Source of the DNA: an uncultured Clostridia bacterium
Lineage (GTDB): Bacteria; Bacillota; Clostridia; TANB77; CAG-508
Assembly: GCA_948745425.1 (NCBI GenBank)
Contig: CAPZDM010000008.1
Location: 1-41,057, forward strand
Direction of reading: 5' to 3'
DNA length: 41,057 nt
The notes below the pieces were generated by a model. It ran no database searches and was not told the origin of the DNA. It saw only the letters and a list, made by a program, of their open reading frames with translations. How positions within the stretch are numbered: position 1 is the stretch's first letter; each line of letters begins with the position of its first letter. Positions 1-7,722 of the stretch are shown in pieces. The translations under genes were made by a program, and so were the position numbers.

Positions 1-81
1 TCTTGGGACATTTTCTCATCGGATTACTTAAGACATTATCATAAATGAATCATAAAAATCAACTTTTTTTGAAAATGGGTA

Positions 82-110
82 TTGACAGATAAATTAAAAA
101 AGTTTATAAT
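82..110 (+). promoter_or_regulatory. Promoter of tRNA-Tyr
   Basis: A perfect TTGACA (82-87) and a perfect TATAAT (105-110) are separated by 17 bp, about 30 bp before the mature tRNA. This is one of the best consensus sigma-A promoters in the window, as expected for a stable RNA gene. Confidence 0.85.
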
Positions 111-117
111 AACAATG

Positions 118-135
118 TTGTTTCGAAAGAAACAA
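118..135 (+). other. Small hairpin in the tRNA-Tyr leader
   Basis: TTGTTTC and GAAACAA form a perfect 7-bp stem closed by a GAAA tetraloop, in the short 5' leader between the promoter and the tRNA. It may guide 5' processing or simply be a leader structure; the role is inferred. Confidence 0.4.
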
Positions 136-140
136 TATTT

Positions 141-226
141 GGGCAGATGGCCGAGTGGCTAAAGGCGGCAGACTGTAAATCTGTTCTCATACGAGTACGA
201 AGGTTCGAATCCTTCTCTGCCCACCA
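141..226 (+). tRNA. tRNA-Tyr (anticodon GTA)
   Basis: The 7-bp acceptor stem GGGCAGA/TCTGCCC closes the cloverleaf, and the CCA end is encoded (224-226). The anticodon arm reads AGA-CTGTAAA-TCT with anticodon GTA. A long variable arm gives about 86 nt, matching the class II bacterial tRNA-Tyr. The T arm contains GGTTCGAATCC. It stands alone, without other tRNAs or rRNA beside it. Confidence 0.97.
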
Positions 227-266
227 AATGTGTGATGTATCCACATCACAATGAAGAATTAATATT

Positions 267-351
267 AAAGAGTTAATAGTGAATAATACTTAAAAAAGTG
301 CTGAGAGCACATTTGTACTATTCACTATTAATTTTTTATTTTTAACTCTTA
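267..351. repeat. Nested palindromic intergenic element
   Basis: TTAATAGTGAATAATAC (273-289) is the inverted complement of 315-331 with one mismatch. It encloses a second perfect 5-bp hairpin (GTGCT/AGCAC, 298-310). An outer AAGAGTTAA/TTAACTCTT pair (268-276 with 342-350) partly overlaps the inner stem. Such nested AT-rich palindromes are typical of dispersed non-coding repeats in Firmicutes, but only this copy is in the window. It may also end the tRNA transcript. The rest of 227-454 holds no gene that I can see. Confidence 0.6.
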
Positions 352-454
352 TTTTAGTTATGTGTCAATGTCAAATAGTTTTGTACTATGAAGATACTTC
401 TTTACAAAAATTATTAAAACAGCAATTACTTAAAAATAAAGAAATGAAAATAGG

Positions 455-991
455 ATGGGGAAAATTGAAAATATAAAGCATATTGATGAAAATGGAATAG
501 AATATTGGTATGCTAGAGAATTGCAATCAGTATTGAATTATAAAGAATGGAGAAAATTTGAAAATGTAATAAACAAAGCAAAAGAATCTTGTAAAAACAG
601 TGATATTAGTGTAATTGAACATTTTGTCGACGTCGACAAGTTGTCAAAACGTGCTAATAATGCAGAAGTAGCAATAAAAGATTATAAATTAACACGTTAT
701 GCTTGTTATTTAATAGCACAAAATGGAGATACAAGAAAAAAAGTTATTGCTCTTGCACAAACATATTTTACAATTCAAACTAGAAAACAGGAAATTAGCG
801 AAAAAGAATATACTTCATTAACGGAAGATGAAAAAAGGTTTTATCAAAGAAATTTGACAAGAAAAGGAAATTATTCACTTAATCAAACTGCTAAAAATGC
901 AGGAGTTAAGAATTTTTATAAATTTCATAATGCTGGATATAAAGGACTATACAATGGAGAAACATCTGATGACATTGCTAAAAGAAATTGA
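455..991 (+). CDS. dinD: DinD-like DNA-damage-inducible protein D, short form
   Basis: The 178-aa product aligns by eye to the first two thirds of Escherichia coli DinD. Shared blocks include the WYARELQSVLNYKEWRKF region, the LTRYACYLIAQNGD motif (about residues 79-92), YFTIQTRKQE (about 104-113) and the final NAGYKGLYNGE. E. coli DinD is about 274 aa, so the C-terminal third is missing and the stop lies four bases before a terminator hairpin. DinD modulates RecA filament activity in E. coli and the family resembles phage Bro/antirepressor proteins. The start codon has only a weak ribosome-binding site, and I see no LexA-type box upstream. This is either a natural short form or a truncated remnant. 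Confidence 0.8.
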   Translation: MGKIENIKHIDENGIEYWYARELQSVLNYKEWRKFENVINKAKESCKNSDISVIEHFVDVDKLSKRANNAEVAIKDYKLTRYACYLIAQNGDTRKKVIALAQTYFTIQTRKQEISEKEYTSLTEDEKRFYQRNLTRKGNYSLNQTAKNAGVKNFYKFHNAGYKGLYNGETSDDIAKRN

Positions 992-994
992 TAT

Positions 995-1025
995 AAAACG
1001 CACAGCTTAGAAGCTTTGCGTTTTT
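995..1025 (+). terminator. Terminator after dinD
   Basis: AAAACGCA (995-1002) pairs with TGCGTTTT (1017-1024), with an inner AGCTT/AAGCT stem, and the downstream arm runs into a T-tract. It separates dinD from the asnB transcription unit. Confidence 0.75.
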
Positions 1026-1061
1026 ATTAATTGTAACAAAATTAAAATTTCCCAAAAATAC

Positions 1062-1113
1062 TTGACAAAAACGGATTACAGATGTAACCTATATTATAGG
1101 ATTACATCTGTAA
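1062..1113 (+). promoter_or_regulatory. asnB promoter with two BlaI-like operators
   Basis: A perfect -35 TTGACA lies at 1062-1067. Two dyads follow: TTACAGATGTAA (1076-1087) and TTACATCTGTAA (1102-1113), centred 26 bp apart. The two sites are also inverted copies of each other, forming one larger palindrome around CCTATATTATAGG. BlaI/MecI repressors bind TACA-N2-TGTA cores, and the same type of dyad lies in front of the blaI-like gene at 2998-3013. The first dyad sits between -35 and the likely -10, the second around the start of transcription, so repressor binding would block the promoter. The exact -10 is uncertain. Confidence 0.75.
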
Positions 1114-1144
1114 TCTTATGATTGGAGTATTAGGAGGAAATATT

Positions 1145-2956
1145 ATGTGTGGAATAGTAGGATTTGTAAGTTCAAAAGGAGAAAAAGGAAAAATAATAAA
1201 AAAGATGACAGATAAACTAATTCATCGTGGACCAGATGAAGAAGGATTTTATATAGATGAAAACATTGCTTTAGGTCATCGTAGATTATCAATTATAGAT
1301 TTAGATAATGGAAAACAACCAATTAGTAATAAAAATTTCGTAGTCATATTTAATGGTGAAATATATAATTATATGGAGCTAAAAGCAGAGCTGATAGAAA
1401 AGAATTATAAATTTGAAACTGATAGTGATACAGAAGTACTATTACATGGATATGAGGAATGGGGTAATCATCTTCCTGAAAAATTAAGAGGGATGTTTGC
1501 ATTTGCTATTTGGGATAAAGAAAATAGAAATTTATTTTGTGCACGTGATAATTTTGGAATAAAGCCATTGTATTATTATAAAAATGAAGATGTGTTTATG
1601 TTTGCATCAGAAATAAAGGCATTTTTAGAACACCCTCAATTTGAAAAAATATTGAACAAGGATTTAATTAATCTATATCTATCTTTTAGTTTTACACCAA
1701 CAGATGAAACATTTTTTAAAGGTGTATATTGTTTAGAACCAGGACATACCTTAACATTAAAAGATAATAAAATAAATATAGAACAGTATTATGAAATAGA
1801 TTTTGAAGAACAGAATAGAGACTTTGATGAAGTAGTAGAAGAAATAAGTAAAACAATGAAAAGTTCAGTAGAATATCATAAAATAAGTGATGTTGAGGTT
1901 GGGGCATTTTTATCTAGTGGAATTGATTCTTCATATATTGTGAGTTTAGCAAAACCAGATAAAACATATACAATAGGATATAACTTACCAAAATATAGTG
2001 AAATAAGATACACAAAAAAATTAGCAGAAATTTTAGGAATTAAAAATATAAGTAAAAAGGTATCTCAAAAGGAATATATGGATGATGTTGAAAAAATGCT
2101 ATATCATATGGATGAACCATGTGCTGACCCATCTGCTATTGCATTATATTCAGTATCAAAATTAGCAAGTAATGATGTAAAGGTTATAATGTCAGGAGAA
2201 GGTGCAGATGAATTTTTTGGAGGATATAATACATATAGAGAAGCAATAGATTATAAAGCATATGATAAACTACCATACTGGATTCGCCATTTATTATCTA
2301 GAATATTTAGTTATCTACCAGAATTTAAAGGACGTAATTTTATTGTACGTAGAGGAACTAAACTAGAAAATGAATATGTCGGAGTAAATAAAATATTTAG
2401 TGATGAAGAAATAAAAAAAGTATTAAATTTTAAAGGTACAATTAAACATAAAGATATAACAAAATCTTTATTTGATAAAAATAAGGATAAAAGTGATATT
2501 GTAAAAATGCAAGCAGTAGATATAAAATATTGGCTTGTGAAAAATATTCTTTTAAAAGTAGATAAAATGACAATGGCAAATTCCATTGAAGCAAGGACAC
2601 CTTTTATAGATAAAGAAGTTTTTAAAGTAGCAAGTACAATGCCACCCAAATGTAAATTATCAAAAGATAATACAAAAATCGCATTAAGAGAAGCAAGTAA
2701 AAAGGATATTCCAAATGAAGCCTATAAAAAGAAAAAATTGGGCTTTCCAGTACCAATAAGGGAGTGGATGAGAGAAGATGTAATATATAGTGAAATAAAA
2801 CAAACAGTGGAGCAAGACTTTGTTAGTGAATTTTTTAACCAAGAATATGTAATCAAATTATTAGAACAACATAAGAATCATAAAAGAGATAACTATAAAA
2901 AAATTTGGGCAATATATTGTTTTATAAAATGGTATGAAATATATTTTATGAGATAA
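1145..2956 (+). CDS. asnB: Asparagine synthase (glutamine-hydrolysing), AsnB family
   Basis: The start at 1145 is chosen because it follows GGAGG and gives MCGIVGF, exposing Cys2 as the glutaminase nucleophile; an upstream in-frame ATG would mask it. The 603-aa protein has an N-terminal class II glutamine amidotransferase domain and a C-terminal ATP-pyrophosphatase synthetase domain with the SSGIDSS PPi loop at residues 257-263 and the SGEGADEFFGGY motif further on. The family makes asparagine from aspartate, but clostridial and Bacillus relatives also amidate meso-diaminopimelate in peptidoglycan. Cell-wall use is an inference from its neighbours: BlaI-like operators in its promoter and a blaI/blaR1 pair right behind it (76 bp gap). 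Confidence 0.95.
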   Translation: MCGIVGFVSSKGEKGKIIKKMTDKLIHRGPDEEGFYIDENIALGHRRLSIIDLDNGKQPISNKNFVVIFNGEIYNYMELKAELIEKNYKFETDSDTEVLLHGYEEWGNHLPEKLRGMFAFAIWDKENRNLFCARDNFGIKPLYYYKNEDVFMFASEIKAFLEHPQFEKILNKDLINLYLSFSFTPTDETFFKGVYCLEPGHTLTLKDNKINIEQYYEIDFEEQNRDFDEVVEEISKTMKSSVEYHKISDVEVGAFLSSGIDSSYIVSLAKPDKTYTIGYNLPKYSEIRYTKKLAEILGIKNISKKVSQKEYMDDVEKMLYHMDEPCADPSAIALYSVSKLASNDVKVIMSGEGADEFFGGYNTYREAIDYKAYDKLPYWIRHLLSRIFSYLPEFKGRNFIVRRGTKLENEYVGVNKIFSDEEIKKVLNFKGTIKHKDITKSLFDKNKDKSDIVKMQAVDIKYWLVKNILLKVDKMTMANSIEARTPFIDKEVFKVASTMPPKCKLSKDNTKIALREASKKDIPNEAYKKKKLGFPVPIREWMREDVIYSEIKQTVEQDFVSEFFNQEYVIKLLEQHKNHKRDNYKKIWAIYCFIKWYEIYFMR

Positions 2957-2961
2957 ATTAC

Positions 2962-3013
2962 TTGACAAGATAATTAAAATATTATAATCTTATACAGGGT
3001 TACGTTTGTAACC
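2962..3013 (+). promoter_or_regulatory. blaI promoter with BlaI-like operator
   Basis: TTGACA lies at 2962-2967 with TATAAT at 2983-2988 (a short 15-bp spacing; TAATCT at 17 bp is an alternative). The 16-bp perfect-arm dyad GGTTAC-N4-GTAACC (2998-3013) follows directly and shares the TTAC-N4-GTAA core with the two sites before asnB. This suggests autoregulation of the repressor and co-control with asnB. Confidence 0.7.
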
Positions 3014-3032
3014 TTATAGAAAGGAGAAAATG

Positions 3033-3407
3033 ATGCCAAATAAATATGATATAACTGATGCAGAGCTAGAGATTATGCAAGTATTATGGAAAAATAAAGA
3101 ATGTGACTTAAATACTATTATAGAAGAATTAAATGGAGAAACAGATAAAAATAGAAATACTGTAAAAACTTTATTAAGAAGATTAATACTAAAAGGTTCT
3201 GTTGAATCGAAAAAGATAAATTTAAAAGATACAGTGTATGTGCCAAAGGTAAAAAAAGGTAAATTTTTATCTAATCAAAACGACAACTTTCTAAAAAAAC
3301 TATACAATGGAAAAACAGGAAATTTATTATTAAATTTCGTAGAAAATAAAAAAGTATCAAAAGAGGAATTACAAAAACTAATAGACATATTAGAAAGCGA
3401 GGACTAA
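3033..3407 (+). CDS. BlaI/MecI-family transcriptional repressor
   Basis: The 124-aa protein has the Penicillinase_R winged-helix signature: a DITDAELEIMQVLWK start, then a recognition-helix region containing RNTVKTLLRRLILKG (about residues 42-56), then a C-terminal dimerisation helix. Family members bind TACA-TGTA dyads as dimers and are inactivated when the partner BlaR1/MecR1 protease pathway is triggered. The ATG at 3033 sits 6 nt after AGGAG and is preferred over the ATG at 3030. The stop is one base before the start of the M56 gene, the classic blaI-blaR1 arrangement. No beta-lactamase gene is present in the window, so its target is probably asnB and itself. Confidence 0.9.
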   Translation: MPNKYDITDAELEIMQVLWKNKECDLNTIIEELNGETDKNRNTVKTLLRRLILKGSVESKKINLKDTVYVPKVKKGKFLSNQNDNFLKKLYNGKTGNLLLNFVENKKVSKEELQKLIDILESED

Positions 3408-3408
3408 A

Positions 3409-5340
3409 ATGTTAGAAATATTAATAAACATATGTGAAATTATATCTCCAATATTTTATAAAATATTATATATGTCAGTTATAGGAACAATATTAGGAAT
3501 ACTAATTTTAATACTAACAAAACTTTTTGATAATAAGCTTTCTGCAAAATGGAAATCTTTAATGTGGATAATACCACTAATATTCTTAATGATACCAATA
3601 CAAAGAGTTGAGATTAAGATCCCTAATAGCATACCTATAAGTTCAACCATAGACAAAGTAGAAAATATTTTTAATAGTGTAGAACCAATAGAGTATAAAG
3701 AATTAAATAAAGGTACATATAAATTGACAGAATCACAAACAGTACAATTAGAAGAAATACAAAATAATGAGAGTCACAAATATGATACAAAAGAAATTAT
3801 ATTAAATATGATAATACCACTATTATGGTTAATAGTTTCTATAATGGGATTATTTGTATTTATAATAGGAAATATAAGTCTAATATCTAAAGTAAGAAAA
3901 ACTAAAAAAGTTAAAGATTATAGAATTAAAGCTATACAGAGAAATTGTAAGAGAAAACTAAAAATACATAAAAATATAGAAATAAGAAGTCAAAAGGCTA
4001 ATACTTCTCCATGTATTTATGGAATAATGCGTCCTAAAATATTAGTTCCAGAGGGCTTTATAGAAAAAGAAGATGAAATTATAGAAAATGTATTTATGCA
4101 TGAATTATCACATTATAAAAGAAAAGATATGATAACTAATTTTATATTAATAATAATTACATCTTTGCATTGGTTTAATCCTTTCGTATATGCTCTTTTT
4201 AAACAGATAAGACAAGAAATGGAACTTGCGACAGATGAAATAGCTTTAAGTAAAATGAATAAAGATGAAAAAAAGAGATATGGATTAACTTTAATAAATT
4301 TATTACAAACATATCAAAATGAGCAATTAGCAACTAAAATGTTATGTATTATAGATGATAATAAGAGTATGGAAAAAAGGATAATGATGATAAAATTATC
4401 TACAAAATTAAAAAAACATAGAATATCTATTATAATATTTATTTTAAGTATTTTGCTTTGTGTGATAAGCCCATTTTTATTAAAAACAACAAATGAAATA
4501 AATGCTTATTCACTTTCAGATGAAGATAAACTATATGACCAAGTACAACAATATCTTATTAAATTAGCGGAAGAAATTCACTATTTAGAAAGACCTGAGT
4601 TTGCTAATAATAGTGATAATTTTAGAGTTTTTAGTGATATAGTTAAATTAGGTATTAGACAAAATGAAGACGAAACATATGTATATATATGGGCATTAAT
4701 TAAAACTTACTATGCACAAGAAGAATTATCAAGTAGTGGAAGTTCAATGCCATATAAGTTTACTATAAAGAACAATCAAATTATAGATTATAAAATACCA
4801 ACAGATGGTATAGATTATGGAGACTCAATAAAAGAGATTTTTCCAGAAGATATAAGAGAAAAATTGGAGAAATGTGAAAATCTATTAGATGAAGAAAAAC
4901 TTGATAATGAGGCAAAAGAGTATTACAAATATCTTGATATTAATAGTAATTCAAAAAATAAAGAATATATTGATTTAAAATCTAATAAAGAAGAAATAAA
5001 TAAACTAGTAGGGAAATGGAAACCATTTAAAGCAGAATATAGGGGAGAAGAAATTCCCTTAACACAAATATATGGCTCTGGAATATCATATGGTGGAGAA
5101 TTGATATTAAACCATAATGGAACATATACAGAGTTTATAGGAATATATTCTGCTGATATAATAAACGATTTACAAGGGACATACCACATATATGGAAATG
5201 GAGAAAAAGCTTTATTAAAAACTAATAATGGTGAAATAAAAGCAGTAGAATGTTTAGAAAGTAATGGAATAAACAGTAATGAATCTACAATAGTACTAAT
5301 ATTAAAGGATGAAACTAATATATATTTTAAAAAGCAATAA
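3409..5340 (+). CDS. BlaR1/MecR1-like M56 membrane metalloprotease with lipocalin-like tail
   Basis: The 643-aa antirepressor candidate has N-terminal membrane segments (about residues 17-37, 49-63 and 132-158) and a cytosolic zinc-protease domain with HELSH at 231-235 and the distal glutamate region EMELATDE (270-277). A further membrane segment lies at about 340-358. In BlaR1 the extracellular part is a penicillin-binding sensor with SxxK. Here I find no such domain. Instead there is a conserved-looking middle segment (about 370-510) and a beta-rich, lipocalin-like end (about 525-643, with GKWKPF, GGELILNHNGTY and GTYHIYGNG). The ligand sensed is therefore probably not a beta-lactam. It is transcribed with the BlaI-like repressor. 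Confidence 0.88.
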   Translation: MLEILINICEIISPIFYKILYMSVIGTILGILILILTKLFDNKLSAKWKSLMWIIPLIFLMIPIQRVEIKIPNSIPISSTIDKVENIFNSVEPIEYKELNKGTYKLTESQTVQLEEIQNNESHKYDTKEIILNMIIPLLWLIVSIMGLFVFIIGNISLISKVRKTKKVKDYRIKAIQRNCKRKLKIHKNIEIRSQKANTSPCIYGIMRPKILVPEGFIEKEDEIIENVFMHELSHYKRKDMITNFILIIITSLHWFNPFVYALFKQIRQEMELATDEIALSKMNKDEKKRYGLTLINLLQTYQNEQLATKMLCIIDDNKSMEKRIMMIKLSTKLKKHRISIIIFILSILLCVISPFLLKTTNEINAYSLSDEDKLYDQVQQYLIKLAEEIHYLERPEFANNSDNFRVFSDIVKLGIRQNEDETYVYIWALIKTYYAQEELSSSGSSMPYKFTIKNNQIIDYKIPTDGIDYGDSIKEIFPEDIREKLEKCENLLDEEKLDNEAKEYYKYLDINSNSKNKEYIDLKSNKEEINKLVGKWKPFKAEYRGEEIPLTQIYGSGISYGGELILNHNGTYTEFIGIYSADIINDLQGTYHIYGNGEKALLKTNNGEIKAVECLESNGINSNESTIVLILKDETNIYFKKQ

Positions 5341-5374
5341 TTTTTAGAAAAATTTTGCGAAATTTGAGAAATAA

Positions 5375-5403
5375 TTGCCTATTATAAAACTTTATGATAT
5401 ACT
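5375..5403 (+). promoter_or_regulatory. Probable promoter of the 754-aa unknown gene
   Basis: TTGCCT (5375-5380) and TATACT (5398-5403) are 17 bp apart, and the ATG follows about 30 bp later. There is no TTAC-N4-GTAA dyad here, so this gene need not belong to the BlaI regulon. Confidence 0.5.
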
Positions 5404-5434
5404 ATTTACAAAATTTTATTTATGGAGGATAGAA

Positions 5435-7699
5435 ATGTCTGAAGAAACTAATGAAGAAATAGAAAAATTACAAAAAAAGCTAGATTATATAGGATTAGAT
5501 TTTGACAATATTCCTGAATTTTTAAGAAATACAGAAAACTTAGACTTTATACTAGAGAAGGCATATTCAGAAGAAACATATAGAGTTTATAAATATGTAC
5601 CTATTAACGACATACAAATAATTTTTACAAAAGCTAATAGGATGAATTCAATACAAGAAAAATATCAAAATATTAATCCGATATATCCATACCTTGTGCC
5701 AGAAAATGAAGAAGGCATAATAAAACATAGCGCGTTTTTGAAAATGCTCAAAACTGTTGAAATAGAAGAAATAGAAGAAATAGAAAAACAACAAGAGAAA
5801 CTAAATAATGATATACCATTTTTAATTAAATATGATAAAAACTATTTATGGGAGATATATTATTCAAACAAATTGCATAAGTATTTTATGTTGGTAACAA
5901 CAGAGGATAAAGAATATGGAAGCTTTTTCTATCTATTAAGAGAACAATTAAAAAATAGAAATCAAAATAAAAAAGTTTTTGTACCAGTAAGCTATATGGA
6001 TTATTCAAATAATTTATTAGAAAAAGATAATTTTAAGGACTTAGAAAAATATGTATGGAAATTTACTAAAGAATGGCCAATAATATATGAAGTTTATGAT
6101 AAAGATGAAAATCCATCTATACAAATATGTGGAAAAACTATAGTTTATGGAAAATTAGAAAGTATTTATAAAATAAAATTAGATAATAAAAAAAATGCAA
6201 CAAAGTTTTTTAAATTAATAAAAGCATTATTCATATTAGAAACAGAATTTCCACATGATTATAAATTTGAAATTCAAATATCCCAATATGGAGGATTAGA
6301 ATTAGTATATAATTCAAAAATAATAACATATGAAATTTTAGGAAACTTTATAAAAGAACAATATAAAAAGAAGGCAGAATCTCTTCGTATTTTAAAAAAA
6401 GAAGAAAAAATATTAAAAGAAGTATTAGATAATTTAAAAATAGTTGAAGCAGAAAGAGAAAAGGAATATTTATTAAAACAAAATCAAGTAGCAACATATC
6501 TAAAATGCAGAAAAACTTTTTTTGGAAGGGTTAGATATTTCTTTAAAGGAAAATTAAAAGATGAGATAAATAAACTGGAATTACCAGAACCTAAAATAGA
6601 AGTAAATGAAGAAGAAATTAAACAAGAATATGAAAAAGAATTCTATACTATAGAAGACTTAATTAATGTTTGTAAAGAGTTAAATATAATCTTAAATACA
6701 GTTAAAAATATTAAAATGGATAAAACAGCATTAGAAATAAGAAATAATCAATTAAAGGTTAAAATAAATAATGCCAGTAAATTTATAGAAGAAATAGATA
6801 GCCATAGAAAAAGCATTTTTGAATTTTGGAGATTTGCCAATAAGGATAATGGATTAGCATTAGAAAGTGGAACAATAGAAGAAAAGAAGGAAGAAAATAA
6901 TAAAATTCCAGAGCCATATTTTGATTATATAGAAGACATAGAAGAAATTGCTATAAGAATTGATGAATTACAAAGAAAAATACTATCAAAAGAAGATACA
7001 GACAATATATTTTTAGCTTTAACAAGATTTTTAAAGCCTATGAATGCTATAAAAAGTGGTAAACAATACAACTTTACAACAGAATTAGAAGATATAAAAA
7101 ACGATTTAAGAAGTCTTGAATTATTATTTGGAAAAGAAGAATTTGATATATTTGGAAGTTCAACAGAAGATAAAACTAAGATAAATGTAATAAAGAACAA
7201 AAAACACAGAGAGAACAAAAAAGAAGAATATAAGCTACTAAAAATTAATAAAGAAACAGATACAATAGAGTTTGTATCACTACTTCATGGAATTATTAAT
7301 TCACTAGATAAGATTTATGAAAAGAATAATTTAGGAATAAAACTGAAGGTATATCAAGTTTCAGAAAAATCATTAAACACAGAAGGATATGGGATTTTTA
7401 ATATTAATCCAGAAAATGCATTAAACAAAATTAAAGATGAACCTATAATTAATTTATATTCCATACAGCTAAAACCAGAGACACCAGCTATTGGTTTATC
7501 TAATATAATTTATTATGATAATTTTAATAAGACTTTACCAACTGGAATGGATATTTCAGATGAAATATTAATAGATATTAGTAAACTAGATTTAGAGTTA
7601 AAAAGGCAAAGATTATTTAGAATAAATATAGAAACTAATGAACAAGACGTAAAAACAAAGACAATATGTGCGTATGAATATGAGATTAGAGATAATTAA
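5435..7699 (+). CDS. Large coiled-coil protein of unknown function
   Basis: I do not recognise this 754-aa protein. The start at 5435 follows GGAGGA by 5 nt; an upstream in-frame ATG at 5375 overlaps the promoter and lacks a ribosome-binding site. No signal peptide or membrane segment is apparent, so it is probably cytosolic. It is rich in Lys and Glu, with heptad-like charged stretches at about residues 325-370 and 400-480, and a basic FFGRVRYFFKGK patch near 382-393. A short micro-repeat of the codons for E-I-E occurs at 5759-5785. It sits 94 bp after blaR1 and 23 bp before the amidase gene, so it is probably co-transcribed with that amidase and may work in envelope biology; this is context only. 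Confidence 0.75.
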   Translation: MSEETNEEIEKLQKKLDYIGLDFDNIPEFLRNTENLDFILEKAYSEETYRVYKYVPINDIQIIFTKANRMNSIQEKYQNINPIYPYLVPENEEGIIKHSAFLKMLKTVEIEEIEEIEKQQEKLNNDIPFLIKYDKNYLWEIYYSNKLHKYFMLVTTEDKEYGSFFYLLREQLKNRNQNKKVFVPVSYMDYSNNLLEKDNFKDLEKYVWKFTKEWPIIYEVYDKDENPSIQICGKTIVYGKLESIYKIKLDNKKNATKFFKLIKALFILETEFPHDYKFEIQISQYGGLELVYNSKIITYEILGNFIKEQYKKKAESLRILKKEEKILKEVLDNLKIVEAEREKEYLLKQNQVATYLKCRKTFFGRVRYFFKGKLKDEINKLELPEPKIEVNEEEIKQEYEKEFYTIEDLINVCKELNIILNTVKNIKMDKTALEIRNNQLKVKINNASKFIEEIDSHRKSIFEFWRFANKDNGLALESGTIEEKKEENNKIPEPYFDYIEDIEEIAIRIDELQRKILSKEDTDNIFLALTRFLKPMNAIKSGKQYNFTTELEDIKNDLRSLELLFGKEEFDIFGSSTEDKTKINVIKNKKHRENKKEEYKLLKINKETDTIEFVSLLHGIINSLDKIYEKNNLGIKLKVYQVSEKSLNTEGYGIFNINPENALNKIKDEPIINLYSIQLKPETPAIGLSNIIYYDNFNKTLPTGMDISDEILIDISKLDLELKRQRLFRINIETNEQDVKTKTICAYEYEIRDN

Positions 7700-7722
7700 A
7701 GGCAGAAAGGAGAATAACTTTT

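Noticed and set aside
361..454. LexA box upstream of dinD
   Set aside because: No GAAC-N4-GTTC-like dyad was found.
141..1025. Integration of a mobile island at the tRNA-Tyr 3' end, with dinD as cargo
   Set aside because: No integrase gene and no second copy of the tRNA 3' end could be found in the window.
1021..1144. T-box or other amino-acid riboswitch before asnB
   Set aside because: The leader is too short and lacks T-box sequences; the palindromes fit protein operators instead.
3409..5340. Beta-lactam sensor BlaR1 proper
   Set aside because: No SxxK/SxN/KTG set is present in the extracytoplasmic region, and no beta-lactamase gene is nearby.
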